This document shows positions 8,886 to 18,465 of a stretch of 64,000 nt of DNA, piece after piece. Every line of letters begins with the position of its first letter. The stretch's first letter is position 1. Position numbers and translations under genes: made by a program. Source of the DNA: an uncultured Flavobacteriales bacterium. GTDB taxonomy: Bacteria > Bacteroidota > Bacteroidia > Flavobacteriales > BACL11. Under the pieces are notes generated by a model that had not been told where the DNA came from, did no database searches, and saw nothing but the letters and a program-made list of their open reading frames with translations. Where the stretch lies: positions 422,850 through 486,849 of the forward strand of contig CALSQD010000002.1 of the NCBI GenBank assembly GCA_943788405.1. Reading direction: 5' to 3'.

Positions 8886-10160
8886 TTACAACTTAATCTT
8901 CAAGCCCATATTAAAAAAGTAACCATCCAAGGGTGCCCAAACTTCATTGAATTGAGGACTACCATCCGTTAGCACATTCCCAACATTGGATTGCCTTACA
9001 TCCGTAAAGTTTTCTGCATTTAGGAAGATGACAAAATTATCAATTGTGCGTTCTACAATTACTCCTGTAGTAAACAGGCTTTCGGTAATATGTCCATTGT
9101 TTAGGAATTGTCCTGATTTATAATCGTAATCCCAACCGATACGCCATTTGTTATCTACTACATATAGTAAATCTCCTTTTATGCTGTGCTTAGGTGTAAG
9201 GGTAAGCGGGTTTTTATCTGTTCCATTTTCTAGGTATGCATCTGTATAAGTGTATCCAAAAAACCAAGTGAATTTATCCACTGTTAGTTTTATTTGTGAT
9301 TCAAAACCTTTTGAGATTAAAGAGTCGTTTGTTTGTTCGTAAAACAGATTATCAATATCAGTTTCATTTAAGGTAATTGGGTTGTCAATTATATTGTAAA
9401 AGAACATTTGGTTTAAGGAAAGCAATACATTATCTGTTCCGAAAGCAGATTGATATTTAAAGTCAATATTTGTTCCGTATGACTCTTCTGCAACTAAGTT
9501 TCCGAAATCAACTGGACGCACATTTCTGTATCCGTATGGTTCTGCTTCTTCACTAAACAGGCTAGGCATTCTGTATCCCATCCCACCACCTAAACGGATA
9601 GCAAATTCAGGATTTAGCTTATACAAAGCAGAGATTTTTGGTAGAACAAAAGATTGTCCACCATTTTCTGTATTTAAGGTTGAAGCATCTACTTTATCGG
9701 TTCTCAGTCCACTTTCCAAAGCAAATTTATCGGTTACATCCCAAAGGTGATTTATATACAAGCCAAGGGTTTGATATTCTTGATTTCTTAGAGGGTGAGG
9801 GATGAAATTATCTTCTGTAAATTTATCAGAAAGTGCATTCAATCCGATATTGATATTTTGTTTTTTCTTATTAATATTTAAATTCAATTCAGTGAAACTA
9901 TTCAGTTGATTTCCTCCAAATTTATTAGAATTGCCCAAAATATTTTCTTCTATATTAATGTGTCTATCAAAGGAAGAAAAACTATTTTTTATGGAGATTG
10001 TTTTAGATTTACTTAATTGATAGTTAGCAGAAAACTGAGTGGTAGTTCGGCTACTTTCTTGTGCATCTAAGTAGTAGTAAGTCCAGGCATCATAGTTATT
10101 TATTTTATCCATACTACCTCCTTTTCTATTTTCCTTTGTGATACCTAGCCCAAAATACAA
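8886..10160 (-). CDS. TonB-dependent receptor, beta-barrel portion (frameshifted from its N-terminus)
   Basis: A 424-residue frame carrying the C-terminal two thirds of a TonB-dependent receptor barrel: alternating amphipathic strands, the RLGGGMGYRMPSLFSEEAEP segment typical of the mid-barrel, and a C-terminal strand ending FFNMGLKIKL. The frame is open upstream to about 10207, where it continues the N-terminal half at 10204-11088 after a one-base shift; the start at 10160 is only a frame artefact. Intact, the receptor would have about 733 residues and take up a large solute across the outer membrane. Substrate unknown. The mutation makes it a pseudogene unless the shift is a sequencing error. 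Confidence 0.8.
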   Translation of the reverse strand: MYFGLGITKENRKGGSMDKINNYDAWTYYYLDAQESSRTTTQFSANYQLSKSKTISIKNSFSSFDRHINIEENILGNSNKFGGNQLNSFTELNLNINKKKQNINIGLNALSDKFTEDNFIPHPLRNQEYQTLGLYINHLWDVTDKFALESGLRTDKVDASTLNTENGGQSFVLPKISALYKLNPEFAIRLGGGMGYRMPSLFSEEAEPYGYRNVRPVDFGNLVAEESYGTNIDFKYQSAFGTDNVLLSLNQMFFYNIIDNPITLNETDIDNLFYEQTNDSLISKGFESQIKLTVDKFTWFFGYTYTDAYLENGTDKNPLTLTPKHSIKGDLLYVVDNKWRIGWDYDYKSGQFLNNGHITESLFTTGVIVERTIDNFVIFLNAENFTDVRQSNVGNVLTDGSPQFNEVWAPLDGYFFNMGLKIKL

Positions 10161-10203
10161 TGCTGTTTTTTTATTTGGGTTGTAAAATAGTTTTGGGTTA
10201 AAG

Positions 10204-11088
10204 TTAAATTTGGATACTTGCTATGTCCGAAAACCCATCTTTATCTGCATCATAGGGTTCGTGAATGTGCATAGAAGCCAAGTTGGTAAAGCCCCATTTT
10301 CCAAAGCGTTTGGCATTAAAAACATTAAAATCTCTTGCTCCAATATGAGAAAGGTTAATGTGTAAAAGGGTTTCGTCCTTTTTTGCTTTTTTAGTTAATA
10401 AGTTTACAATTCCAGCAATTGCACCACCACCATATAGGGTGAATGCTGATCCTTTTACAAATTCTACTTGTCGTAAATCCAAAGGTGGAATTTGTAAAAT
10501 ATCCAAACTCCCAGAAAAACCTCCATAAAGCGGAAATCCATCTTTTAACATTTGGGTGTATCTTCCGTTTAACCCTTGTATTCTTACCACTGCACCATTA
10601 CTTCCTGCAGCAGTTGTTTGTACTTGTATTCCTGTGCTATGTGTTATTAAATGGGCAATTTTACTGGGTTCCATACTTGCTGCTTCATCTATCTCATCCG
10701 TTAGAACTTCAGTTCGGGTGGGTAAGTTGGCAACAGTTCTGTTTCCTCTTGTTGCTTCAACAATTATTTCATCTATTTCTGTGTTGTCAGCACTTAATTT
10801 TATTTCGTGTGCTACTAATCCATCTTGCGGAAAATTATAAATCACTTCCTTTTCCTCATAGCCAATATAGGAGACAACTATAGTTTGTTTTCCGTTAGGG
10901 ATATTGTTCAAAAGTGCAGTTCCTTCTATATTGGTGCTTACCCCATTTGTAGTTCCTTTTAGTAGGAGAGTAGCGCCAATTAAAGCCTCTTTATTTTCAT
11001 CAGAAACTACCATTGCATCTAAAGTGTTTTGTGCATTTGTAATGCCAGCAAAGGCAACCAATAATAGAATAAGTGTTTTTTTAATCAT
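10204..11088 (-). CDS. TonB-dependent receptor, signal peptide and plug portion (frameshifted)
   Basis: 294 residues with a signal peptide (MIKKTLILLLVAFAGITNAQ), a carboxypeptidase-like regulatory domain (about 22-105) and the plug domain (about 115-240, with GAVVRIQGLNGRYTQMLKDG and VEFVKGSAFTLYGGGAIAGI). The frame then ends at a TAA soon after DKDGFSDIAS; removing one base near 10207-10216 (for example one A or one T of the AAATTT run) restores reading into the barrel at 8886-10160. It follows a small membrane protein, an acetyltransferase and the icmF-like gene on the same strand with short gaps, so they probably form one transcript. A link to cobalamin uptake for the B12 enzyme would be attractive but nothing in the sequence proves it. 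Confidence 0.82.
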   Translation of the reverse strand: MIKKTLILLLVAFAGITNAQNTLDAMVVSDENKEALIGATLLLKGTTNGVSTNIEGTALLNNIPNGKQTIVVSYIGYEEKEVIYNFPQDGLVAHEIKLSADNTEIDEIIVEATRGNRTVANLPTRTEVLTDEIDEAASMEPSKIAHLITHSTGIQVQTTAAGSNGAVVRIQGLNGRYTQMLKDGFPLYGGFSGSLDILQIPPLDLRQVEFVKGSAFTLYGGGAIAGIVNLLTKKAKKDETLLHINLSHIGARDFNVFNAKRFGKWGFTNLASMHIHEPYDADKDGFSDIASIQI

Positions 11089-11094
11089 TGTTTT

Positions 11095-11415
11095 TTATTT
11101 TTTGTTAAAATCCATATCCATATTTTTAAATGGATGTTTAAGTTTATTAAATAGATAGGCACCCACTAAAGCAAATAGGTAGCCAATACCACCAAAATAA
11201 AGGGGCATAGCAATTATAGATAAAAAGGCTAAAAAGGTACCGTAACTAAGCCCTGGAGTATTCTCCCAAATAACTGGGTCTATAAATTCTAAAGTGACTA
11301 AGGTGTCAATTGTTAATCCTCCAAAAGAGTACAGTACACCAATAAACAAACCTGCAAACCCACAAATAATTCCTTGTGTTTTAGCGTACTTTAGTATGTT
11401 TAGTTTTTTTGACAT
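11095..11415 (-). CDS. Small three-helix membrane protein of unknown function
   Basis: A 106-residue protein with three predicted membrane segments (about 12-35, 56-78 and 78-92) and a Lys-rich C-terminus (KLKHPFKNMDMDFNKK), likely cytoplasmic. I do not recognise the family; similar short hydrophobic proteins with GxxIGxLYxFGG segments occur in Bacteroidota. Its start shares one base with the end of the acetyltransferase gene, and it ends six bases before the TonB receptor start, so it belongs to the same operon. Confidence 0.65.
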   Translation of the reverse strand: MSKKLNILKYAKTQGIICGFAGLFIGVLYSFGGLTIDTLVTLEFIDPVIWENTPGLSYGTFLAFLSIIAMPLYFGGIGYLFALVGAYLFNKLKHPFKNMDMDFNKK

Positions 11416-11909
11416 TATATAATTTTAGCCATGATATAATCATTGTCAAAATCTCCATCAATTTTATAAGAATTTTCTCGTTCACCCTCAATTACAAATC
11501 CCATTTTTTTATAGAGATTAATTGCAATAGGGTTGTTTACAGAGACATCTAATTCAAAACGAGTAAATCCCTTTTTTATGCCTTGTTCAATTAGTTCGGT
11601 AAGTAATTTTGTGCCAATTCCTTTTCCTGAGTATTCTTGTAATACAGCAATAGCAATACTCATACAATGTTTTCTTCTTTTTACTTCAAAAGTAAAACCT
11701 AAAACATAAGCTATAAGAGTGTCGTTTGTTACAGCAATAAGTGAAACAAAACCTTTTTCTTGCCCATCTTTTATGTATTTTACCTGTTCTTCTAGAGTAG
11801 TTTTTCTTTCGTTCTCTTCAAAATATAGGAATGGAGTTTCTGCATCAGTTATTTTAGTAAGCTCTAAAAATTGTTTAGCATCCTCTATTTGTAATTTTCT
11901 AATAAGCAT
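11415..11909 (-). CDS. GNAT-family N-acetyltransferase
   Basis: I use the ATG at 11907-11909, giving 164 residues (MLIRKLQIEDAKQFL...), because it begins exactly at the usual GNAT first strand and lies two bases from the stop of the mutase gene; a longer start at 11954 would overlap that gene for no reason. The acetyl-CoA signature is QEYSGKGIGTKLL, and NPIAINLYKKMGFVIEGERE is the typical C-terminal helix-strand of RimI/phosphinothricin-type acetyltransferases. Substrate unknown. Tightly spaced between the icmF-like gene and a small membrane protein gene. Confidence 0.85.
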   Translation of the reverse strand: MLIRKLQIEDAKQFLELTKITDAETPFLYFEENERKTTLEEQVKYIKDGQEKGFVSLIAVTNDTLIAYVLGFTFEVKRRKHCMSIAIAVLQEYSGKGIGTKLLTELIEQGIKKGFTRFELDVSVNNPIAINLYKKMGFVIEGERENSYKIDGDFDNDYIMAKII

Positions 11910-11910
11910 T

Positions 11911-13320
11911 TTACATATTCCTTCTATACTGCCCACCAACTTCAAATAATCCATTGGTTATTTCTCCTAAGGAACATACTTTTGCAGCATCCATTAACAA
12001 TTCGAATATATTCTCGTTTTGTATAGCAGCCTCTTGTACTTTCTTTAATATTTCTGCTGATGTACCTTTGTTACCTTTGTGTAATTCATCTAGCATTGTA
12101 ATTTGGTATTTCTTCTCTTCCTCTGTTGCACGGATTACTTCCTCAGGAATAACAGTAGGAGAACCTTTTTTGTTTAGAAAAGTATTTACTCCAATAATTG
12201 GGTATTCCCCTGTGTGCTTTAGGGTTTCGTAATGCAGACTTTCCTCTTGTATCTTACTTCTTTGATACATAGTTTCCATAGCACCAAGTACACCACCTCT
12301 TTCGGTTATTCTGTCAAATTCAGTAAGTACTGCTTCTTCTACCAAATCAGTTAATTCTTCTATTATGAATGCTCCTTGTATTGGGTTTTCATTTCTGGCC
12401 AATCCTAATTCTTTGTTTATGATTAATTGAATTGCCATTGCTCTTCTTACTGATTCCTCAGTAGGAGTGGTGATTGCCTCATCATAAGCATTAGTGTGTA
12501 AGGAATTACAGTTATCGTATATTGCATATAGTGCTTGCAAAGTAGTACGGATATCATTAAAATCAATTTCCTGTGCGTGAAGCGAACGACCAGAAGTTTG
12601 AATATGGTATTTCAACATTTGTGCTCTTTTGTTGGCTTCATATTTATTCTTCATTGCTTTTGCCCAAAGTCTTCTGGCAACACGCCCAATTACGGCATAT
12701 TCAGGGTCAACACCATTACTAAAGAAGAACGAAAGGTTAGGACCGAATTCATTAATGTCCATTCCTCTACTTAGGTAGTATTCTACATAAGTAAATCCGT
12801 TAGCAAGGGTAAATGCCAATTGTGATATTGGGTTGGCACCTGCCTCTGCAATATGGTACCCTGAAATAGAAACAGAATAGAAGTTTCTTACGCCATTATC
12901 AATAAAGTATTCCTGTACATCACCCATCATTCTTAGGGCAAATTCTGTAGAGAAAATACAAGTATTTTGTGCCTGATCTTCTTTTAAAATGTCGGCTTGT
13001 ACGGTACCTCTAACTTTCGTTAAAGTTTCCACTTTTATCTTTTGGTAGATGTCATTTTCTAGTACTTCATCTCCAGTAACTCCTAGTAGGTAAAGTCCTA
13101 AACCATTGTTTCCTTCTGGTAATTTCCCTTGATATTTTGGTCTGGCAACTCCTTTGTTTTTATAGATAGATGTAATCTTGCTTTCTACCTGTTTTTCTAA
13201 ACCATTTTCCTTTATGTATTTCTCACATTCTTGGTCAATTGCTGCATTCATAAAGTAGGCCAATAGCATTGGTGCAGGTCCGTTTATCGTCATACTTACG
13301 GATGTCATTGGGTTTGCCAA
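11911..13320 (-). CDS. icmF: IcmF-type acyl-CoA mutase, catalytic large-domain portion (third fragment of a frameshifted gene)
   Basis: This frame, open upstream to about 13405, holds the C-terminal half of a B12-dependent acyl-CoA mutase TIM barrel. [19 protein letters not shown] is the mutase substrate-channel segment, [22 protein letters not shown] carries the His and Gly-Ala-Asn motif of methylmalonyl/isobutyryl-CoA mutases, and [17 protein letters not shown] and [21 protein letters not shown] are conserved C-terminal blocks. It continues the fragments at 13388-13651 and 13563-15281; together they would be one fused IcmF of about 1,120 residues. The family rearranges isobutyryl-CoA to butyryl-CoA or similar. 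The start at 13320 (TTG) is an artefact of the break. Confidence 0.85.
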   Translation of the reverse strand: MANPMTSVSMTINGPAPMLLAYFMNAAIDQECEKYIKENGLEKQVESKITSIYKNKGVARPKYQGKLPEGNNGLGLYLLGVTGDEVLENDIYQKIKVETLTKVRGTVQADILKEDQAQNTCIFSTEFALRMMGDVQEYFIDNGVRNFYSVSISGYHIAEAGANPISQLAFTLANGFTYVEYYLSRGMDINEFGPNLSFFFSNGVDPEYAVIGRVARRLWAKAMKNKYEANKRAQMLKYHIQTSGRSLHAQEIDFNDIRTTLQALYAIYDNCNSLHTNAYDEAITTPTEESVRRAMAIQLIINKELGLARNENPIQGAFIIEELTDLVEEAVLTEFDRITERGGVLGAMETMYQRSKIQEESLHYETLKHTGEYPIIGVNTFLNKKGSPTVIPEEVIRATEEEKKYQITMLDELHKGNKGTSAEILKKVQEAAIQNENIFELLMDAAKVCSLGEITNGLFEVGGQYRRNM

Positions 13321-13387
13321 TTCAAAACCAGAATAGAGTTTTTTTAAATCATCTAAACAACAAATGGATACTCCTGCATTTCCAATT

Positions 13388-13651
13388 TTACCATAAATAT
13401 CGGGTCGTTCTTCCAGGGTCGTTTCCGTAAAGGGTTACAGAATCGAATGCAGTGGATAACCTTTTTGCAGGCATACCTAAACTTACTAGGTGAAAACGCT
13501 TGTTTGTTCTTTCAGGTCCTCCTTCTCCGGCAAACATTCTTGTTGGGTCTTCTCCTTCTCTTTTAAATGGGAATAATCCTGCAGTAAATGGAAATTCTCC
13601 AGGTACATTTTCTTGCAATTGCCATTTTAATAACATCTCCCCAAGCTTCAT
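13388..13651 (-). pseudogene. icmF: Middle fragment of the frameshifted icmF-like gene
   Basis: The frame gives [40 protein letters not shown] and [13 protein letters not shown], the start of the acyl-CoA mutase catalytic domain. It links to the upstream fragment near 13640, where AAAATGG should be read as AAATGG, and to the downstream fragment near 13405, where CCTGGAAGAACG should be CCTGGAGAACG. Each is one extra A in a short A run, so the three pieces form one gene. Confidence 0.8.
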
Positions 13652-15281
13652 ATTTTGGTAAAGCTATTTTTGGAATAGAACTACCGGATAGGGAAGTGGA
13701 ATTGGTTTGAATAGAAAGTTCTCTATCTCTAACTTTAAATTTAAAAATCTTTTCTTGGTACTTCTTTTGTACTTCTTCCCAAGTGTCAATTAATATTTTG
13801 TTTTTAGGATGTAAATCCAATAAAAGAGTTTCGTATTGTGCTTTTATTTGTGAGATAACATCTTCACTTGCAGTAGTAAGTATTTCTAATGATTTTTGTA
13901 ATGCATATAACTTTTGTGCGATCTCCTTTTGGTCAGTTGCCCATTTGTCGTACGCCCTGTTGTTTTCTGATATTTCGGATAAGTAACGTACTCTGTTGGG
14001 TGGAATAACAAAAATCTTCTCACTCATTTCATCAGTTATCTCAAAGGATGAATTGAAGTTTCCTAATCCTTTTTCTGAGAACTTATCCATTATTGCTTTG
14101 TAAAGCGAATTGGCTCCTGGGTCGTTAAACTGGGAAGCGATAGTACCATAAACCGGCATGCTATTTACATCTTTATCAAAAAGGGTATTGTTTCTTTGGT
14201 ATTGCTTTTTTACATCTCTTATGGCATCTAATCCTCCTTTTTTATCAAATTTATTTATCGAGATAAGATCAGCAAAATCCAGCATATCAATCTTTTCCAA
14301 TTGTGTTGCAGCACCATATTCTGGTGTCATTACATAAAGGGAAATATCTGAATGTTCTAGTATCTCAGTGTCCGATTGCCCAATACCTGAAGTTTCCAAA
14401 ATTATTAAATCATAATTAGCAACTTTAAGGATGTCTAGTGCATCATTTACATGTGCCGATAAAGCCAAATTTGCTTGCCTTGTTGCTAACGAACGCATAT
14501 ATACTTGGTCAGATTTTATGGCATTCATTCTTATTCTATCTCCCAATAATGCACCTCCAGTTTTTCTTTTAGATGGGTCTACCGATACAATAGCAATATC
14601 TTTATTCGGAAAATCTATAATGAATCTTCTTACCAATTCATCTACTAATGATGATTTTCCTGCACCACCAGTTCCTGTAATTCCTAGTACTGGAGTTTCT
14701 GAGTTTGTTGCAATTTCTTTTATTTCTGATAGAGTAGTAGCATGCTTTTCTGGGCAGTTTTCTGCAGCCGATATCATACGAGCAATTGCATTCACATTTT
14801 TCTGTTTTATATCTGAAATCCCACCTTCTAAATACTCTCCAACTAAAAAGTCCGATCGCTTTATTAGGTCGTTTATCATACCTTGTAATCCCATTTCTCT
14901 ACCATCATCTGGGTGGTATATTCTTGTTATTCCGTATGCTTCTAATTCCTTTATTTCTTCTGGTAAAATGGTTCCACCTCCACCAGCAAATATCTTTATA
15001 TGTGTTGCTTTTTTCTCTTGCAATAGGTCGTACATATACTTTAAGTACTCTGTATGTCCTCCTTGGTAGGAAGTCATTGCAATAGCATTTGCATCTTCTT
15101 CAATAGCACAATTTACTACTTCTTCTACCGATCTGTCGTGCCCCAAATGAATTACCTCACATCCTGTAGCTTGTATAATACGCCTCATTATATTTATGGC
15201 AGCATCATGTCCATCAAATAGGCTGGCAGCCGTTACAATTCTTACTTTATGTTTAGGGATATATCTTTCTTCTTGTTCCAT
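13563..15281 (-). CDS. icmF: IcmF-type acyl-CoA mutase, B12-binding and GTPase portion (first fragment)
   Basis: Real coding extends from ATG 15281 to about 13640; the last 17 or so residues of this frame lie after a one-base insertion and are not homologous. Residues 10-150 form a cobalamin-binding domain ([14 protein letters not shown] is the D-x-H-x-x-G-type loop variant of IcmF, with [11 protein letters not shown] and [12 protein letters not shown]), and residues about 200-420 a MeaB-like G domain (P-loop GTGGAGKSS, switch region [21 protein letters not shown], and NKFD for guanine specificity). This fused layout of B12 domain, G-protein chaperone and mutase is the hallmark of IcmF. A TATATTTG -7 element lies at 15304-15311 on the minus strand. 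Confidence 0.88.
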   Translation of the reverse strand: MEQEERYIPKHKVRIVTAASLFDGHDAAINIMRRIIQATGCEVIHLGHDRSVEEVVNCAIEEDANAIAMTSYQGGHTEYLKYMYDLLQEKKATHIKIFAGGGGTILPEEIKELEAYGITRIYHPDDGREMGLQGMINDLIKRSDFLVGEYLEGGISDIKQKNVNAIARMISAAENCPEKHATTLSEIKEIATNSETPVLGITGTGGAGKSSLVDELVRRFIIDFPNKDIAIVSVDPSKRKTGGALLGDRIRMNAIKSDQVYMRSLATRQANLALSAHVNDALDILKVANYDLIILETSGIGQSDTEILEHSDISLYVMTPEYGAATQLEKIDMLDFADLISINKFDKKGGLDAIRDVKKQYQRNNTLFDKDVNSMPVYGTIASQFNDPGANSLYKAIMDKFSEKGLGNFNSSFEITDEMSEKIFVIPPNRVRYLSEISENNRAYDKWATDQKEIAQKLYALQKSLEILTTASEDVISQIKAQYETLLLDLHPKNKILIDTWEEVQKKYQEKIFKFKVRDRELSIQTNSTSLSGSSIPKIALPKYEAWGDVIKMAIARKCTWRISIYCRIIPI

Positions 15282-15470
15282 TTTCTTCTTTTAATTCAGT
15301 TGGCAAATATAAGAATACTTTCTAGTTGTTGCTATCTTTTCCTCTAGCTGCTTTTCTACTTATGATTCCCTTCTAACAAGAGGGGTAGGGGTGTGTAAAA
15401 TTACTGAGGGGTATAAATAACAGAAGCACCACAATTTTAGTAGGGCTTTATTTTGCTTTAGCAAACCAAT

Positions 15471-15510
15471 AGGTGTGCCTCTCGGTCCTAATTTCGAACT
15501 TCTTAAAGAA
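15471..15510 (+). repeat. Intergenic module, copy A (degenerate)
   Basis: Only the second half is well kept: GTGCCTCTCGGTCC followed by AATTTCGAACTTCTT. The terminator stem upstream is decayed. It marks the left border of the repeat-bearing island and overlaps the 3' end of the minus-strand acetyltransferase gene. The other 170 bases between the icmF-like gene and this copy (15312-15470) hold nothing I can assign. Confidence 0.75.
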
Positions 15511-15982
15511 GTTCATTCATCTTCTCAATTTGTTTCTTTGTAAGTTTTCCATTCAACCAATCGGAGCTAATTTCAGCATCATACTTTTTATAGAAATCTA
15601 TAGCAGGACTATTCCAATCTAATACTTGCCATATCATTCCATTCAGATTATGTTCTTTACATATTTTGATTGTTTCTTCAAATAATTTAGACCCAATACC
15701 GCTTCTTCTATATTCTTTTTTAATTACAAAGTCTTCAAGGTATAAGAATTTCCCTTTCCAAGTAGAATAGCGTATCCAATAAAAGGATAATCCAATAATC
15801 CTATTGTTATCTTCAGCAACTAAAAACCAAAACCATGGGCGGTCTCCAAATCCGTCATTTTCTAAATCCTCTAATGTAATGGTTACTTCATCTAGAGATT
15901 TTTCATAATTAGCTAATTCTTTGATTAGTTCTAGTACTGATGGTAAGTCTTCTTTAACTCCTTTTCTAATCATTATTTTCAT
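15503..15982 (-). CDS. GNAT-family acetyltransferase (diamine/spermidine acetyltransferase-like)
   Basis: I choose the ATG at 15982 (MKIMIRKGVKEDLP...), 159 residues; a TTG further upstream lies inside a terminator hairpin. The protein shows KFLYLEDFVIKKEYRRSGIGSKLFE, with RRSGIG for acetyl-CoA binding, and WQVLDWNSPAIDFYKKYDA, the pattern of SAT1-like polyamine/thialysine acetyltransferases. Substrate not provable. It is one of two minus-strand genes in the island and is flanked by copies A and B of the intergenic module, with the coding end overlapping copy A. Confidence 0.85.
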   Translation of the reverse strand: MKIMIRKGVKEDLPSVLELIKELANYEKSLDEVTITLEDLENDGFGDRPWFWFLVAEDNNRIIGLSFYWIRYSTWKGKFLYLEDFVIKKEYRRSGIGSKLFEETIKICKEHNLNGMIWQVLDWNSPAIDFYKKYDAEISSDWLNGKLTKKQIEKMNELL

Positions 15983-15999
15983 AAAGCTAAAATAATAAA

Positions 16000-16083
16000 C
16001 CCCACTCAAATGAGTGGGATTATTTTTGGCGAATTTCTAGCTCCATATTTCGAGATTTTTTAGAAAATTATTGAGTAATTTTA
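16000..16083 (+). repeat. Intergenic module, copy B
   Basis: The terminator stem CCCACTCA/TGAGTGGG is intact, the central GGACC hairpin is lost, and the right part (ATATTTCGAGATTTTTTAGA, then AAATTATTGAG and TAATTTTA) remains. The TAATTTTA sits four bases before the ATG of the exonuclease-like gene, so this copy provides its promoter. Confidence 0.85.
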
Positions 16084-16087
16084 TCTT

Positions 16088-17113
16088 ATGAATAAAATCA
16101 TATTTATATTTTTAATAAGTAGTCAAATATTATCAGCACAAACTCTTAATGATTTGTACTTTGGCACTGATACAACTTTTGATATAATTAGTTGGAATAT
16201 TGAATGGTTTCCAAAGAATAATAACACTGCAAGTGAAGTGCAAGAAATTCTTGCTAGATTAGAAGCTGATGTATACGCATTACAAGAAATTGAAGATACT
16301 ACACTTTTAAAACAAGTTGTATCCAATATACCTGGATATGAGTGCTATTTTAAAAGTAGTTATTATGGAGGTTTAGCCTATGTCTATAATACGAATACTA
16401 TACAAATTAATTCGAAATATGAGATATTTACTTCTCAACCATACTGGAATGCTTTTCCAAGATCTCCTCAAGTATTAGATTGTAATTTTATGGGCAACAA
16501 CTATATTATTATTAATAATCATTTCAAATGCTGTGGAGATGGCATACTAAATACAAATAATACTAATGATGAAGAAAATAGAAGATTACAAGCTGTTACT
16601 TATCTAAAACAATATATAGATAATACTCTTTTAGGTAAAAGGGTAATATTACTAGGAGATCTAAATGATGAAATAATTGATTACACTGCCAATAATGTAT
16701 TTCAGGATTTTATAAATGATAATACTAATTATTTGTTTGCTGACATGTTAATCGCTCAAGGTAATAGTATAGATTGGTCTTATCCTACTTGGCCTTCTCA
16801 CCTTGATCACATCCTTATTACTAATGAACTATTTGCTGATTTTCAAAATTTTAATTCGCTTGTTTCTGTAATTAGAATTGATGATTATATGGGTACTTGT
16901 AGTAATTATGAGAACAATATTTCTGATCATAGGCCAATTGGTTTAAAACTTGATTTTGGTACTGTAAGCTATATTCCAGAAAAAGTAGGTGTAGAAAATA
17001 GAGCTTTTAAGTTGTTGGATATTTTAGGGAGGGATGTTCTGAAAAAAAAATCTGGCTTAGTATTCAAGCTTTATGATGATGGAACAGTAGAGAAGAAAAT
17101 AATTCTTGAATAA
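16088..17113 (+). CDS. Secreted endonuclease/exonuclease/phosphatase-family protein with sorting tail
   Basis: A 341-residue exported protein. A signal peptide (about 1-18) is followed by the EEP metal-dependent fold: ISWNIEWFP (metal-binding Asn), LQEIED (catalytic Glu), NNHFKCCG (His-containing strand), LLGDLND (Asp/Asn pair) and SDHRPI (catalytic Asp-His) at the end of the domain, all present in the right order. The family includes DNase I-like nucleases and lipid phosphatases; being exported, it may degrade extracellular nucleic acid, but phosphodiesters of other kinds are possible. Residues about 306-341 are the compact tail (KLLDILGRDV...FKLYDDGTVEKKIILE). The gene is a single unit between module copies B and C. 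Confidence 0.87.
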   Translation: MNKIIFIFLISSQILSAQTLNDLYFGTDTTFDIISWNIEWFPKNNNTASEVQEILARLEADVYALQEIEDTTLLKQVVSNIPGYECYFKSSYYGGLAYVYNTNTIQINSKYEIFTSQPYWNAFPRSPQVLDCNFMGNNYIIINNHFKCCGDGILNTNNTNDEENRRLQAVTYLKQYIDNTLLGKRVILLGDLNDEIIDYTANNVFQDFINDNTNYLFADMLIAQGNSIDWSYPTWPSHLDHILITNELFADFQNFNSLVSVIRIDDYMGTCSNYENNISDHRPIGLKLDFGTVSYIPEKVGVENRAFKLLDILGRDVLKKKSGLVFKLYDDGTVEKKIILE

Positions 17114-17118
17114 ATAAA

Positions 17119-17188
17119 CTCCCACTGTAATAAATGGTTTTTTTATGTGGCCCTCTCGGCCCCAGTTTCGAACTTTTTTTTGAAATGA
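17119..17188 (+). repeat. Intergenic module, copy C
   Basis: The terminator stem is poor (CCCACT against AATGGTTTTTTT), the central part reads GTGGCCCTCTCGGCCCC with one mismatch in the stem, and the CAGTTTCGAACTTTTT block is kept. About 30 further bases lead to a separate TAGTTTTG promoter element. Confidence 0.85.
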
Positions 17189-17215
17189 TTTACTAATTAT
17201 ATTATATATTAAGTT

Positions 17216-17223
17216 TAGTTTTG
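17216..17223 (+). promoter_or_regulatory. -7 element four bases before the metallophosphoesterase start
   Basis: TAGTTTTG, then CAAA, then ATG at 17228. The gap predicts a transcript that starts at or next to the start codon. Confidence 0.55.
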
Positions 17224-17227
17224 CAAA

Positions 17228-18460
17228 ATGAAGATATTACCTATTATCCTTTTCCTTTTTGTTATAGATATTTATTTCTATCTAGGCACTATATCAACAA
17301 TTAAAACCTTCGTTAATAATTCTATTTACCCAATTTGTTATTGGCTTATTTCAGCTTTAATATATGCTGCGATACTTTACGTTTTTTTAAATTATGAAAA
17401 AAGAACCCCATCTATTAGATTTAATGATAGTATTGTATATTCTAGTTTAGTTTTTATTGTTTTTATTTCCAAATTTATTGGAATACTTCCTCTTATTATT
17501 GATGATGTAATTAGGATCTTTAAATATTTAACTAGTTTTTTTTCAACTAGTAACCAGCAGTCAGATCTTGGTCGTTTAAATTTTCTTAAAAATTCTGCAC
17601 TTGTTATTTCAGGAACTTTATTTTCTACATTATTATATGGTATGATATGGGGTAGGTATAATTTTAAAAAGAATTATCAAGATATTTTTATAAGAGATTG
17701 GCCTTTGGCGCTTAATAATTATAAGATTATTCATATATCTGATCTTCACCTAGGTGGATTTAATAATGTTGGTAAATTAGAGGAAGCTATAGAAATGATT
17801 AATAGTGAGAGCCCTGATTTGGTAGTGTTTACTGGTGATTTAGTTAATAATTATTATGATGAAGCGGTTCCTTATATTGATGCGTTAAAAAAAATAAAAT
17901 CGAAAGATGGTAAGTTATCAATTCTAGGAAATCATGATTATGGTGACTATACAGGAATGAAAAGAGATTCTGCTGAGTGGAAAACTAATTTTAGAAAATT
18001 ATTAAAGTTAGAAAAAGAGGTTGGCTTTGATCTTTTATTGAATGAATCTAGATTTGTTTCAAATAAAAAGAAGAAGTTTAATATTGTTGGTGTTGAAAAT
18101 TGGGGTGCTGGCAGGTTTAACAAAGATGGTGATTTAGATGTTGCAATGAGAGGTGTTGATGATAGCATTCCTACTATCTTATTGTCTCATGATCCATCCC
18201 ATTTTAGTGAAGTAGTTTCGAAAAGTGATTATAAAATTGACCTTCAATTATCTGGACATACACATGGGATGCAATTTGGTGTAGAAATACCGGGTTTTAA
18301 ATGGAGTCCAGTAAAATACAGGTATAAAGAATGGGCTGGATTATATGAACATGAAGGAAAGCAAATATATGTTAATAGAGGGCTCGGTCATCTGGGTTAT
18401 GCTGGTAGGGTAGGAATAATGCCAGATATATCTGTGTTAAATATTAAATCAAAGATTTAG
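17228..18460 (+). CDS. Membrane-anchored metallophosphoesterase
   Basis: A 410-residue protein with about four N-terminal membrane helices (within residues 1-145) and a C-terminal calcineurin-like phosphoesterase domain. The metal and catalytic motifs are complete: SDLHLGG (Asp182, His184), GDLVNN, GNHDYG and SGHTHGMQ. This layout is that of the YaeI/DUF-type phosphodiesterases and UDP-2,3-diacylglucosamine hydrolase relatives; the substrate is not known. It is followed after five bases by the acyltransferase-like gene, which starts with TTG, so the two are likely translated from one message. Confidence 0.88.
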   Translation: MKILPIILFLFVIDIYFYLGTISTIKTFVNNSIYPICYWLISALIYAAILYVFLNYEKRTPSIRFNDSIVYSSLVFIVFISKFIGILPLIIDDVIRIFKYLTSFFSTSNQQSDLGRLNFLKNSALVISGTLFSTLLYGMIWGRYNFKKNYQDIFIRDWPLALNNYKIIHISDLHLGGFNNVGKLEEAIEMINSESPDLVVFTGDLVNNYYDEAVPYIDALKKIKSKDGKLSILGNHDYGDYTGMKRDSAEWKTNFRKLLKLEKEVGFDLLLNESRFVSNKKKKFNIVGVENWGAGRFNKDGDLDVAMRGVDDSIPTILLSHDPSHFSEVVSKSDYKIDLQLSGHTHGMQFGVEIPGFKWSPVKYRYKEWAGLYEHEGKQIYVNRGLGHLGYAGRVGIMPDISVLNIKSKI

Positions 18461-18465
18461 GTACA

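Noticed and set aside
15282-15470. A cobalamin riboswitch before the icmF-like gene
   Set aside because: The 190 bases upstream show no B12-box-like sequence or large structured domain, only a TATATTTG promoter close to the start.
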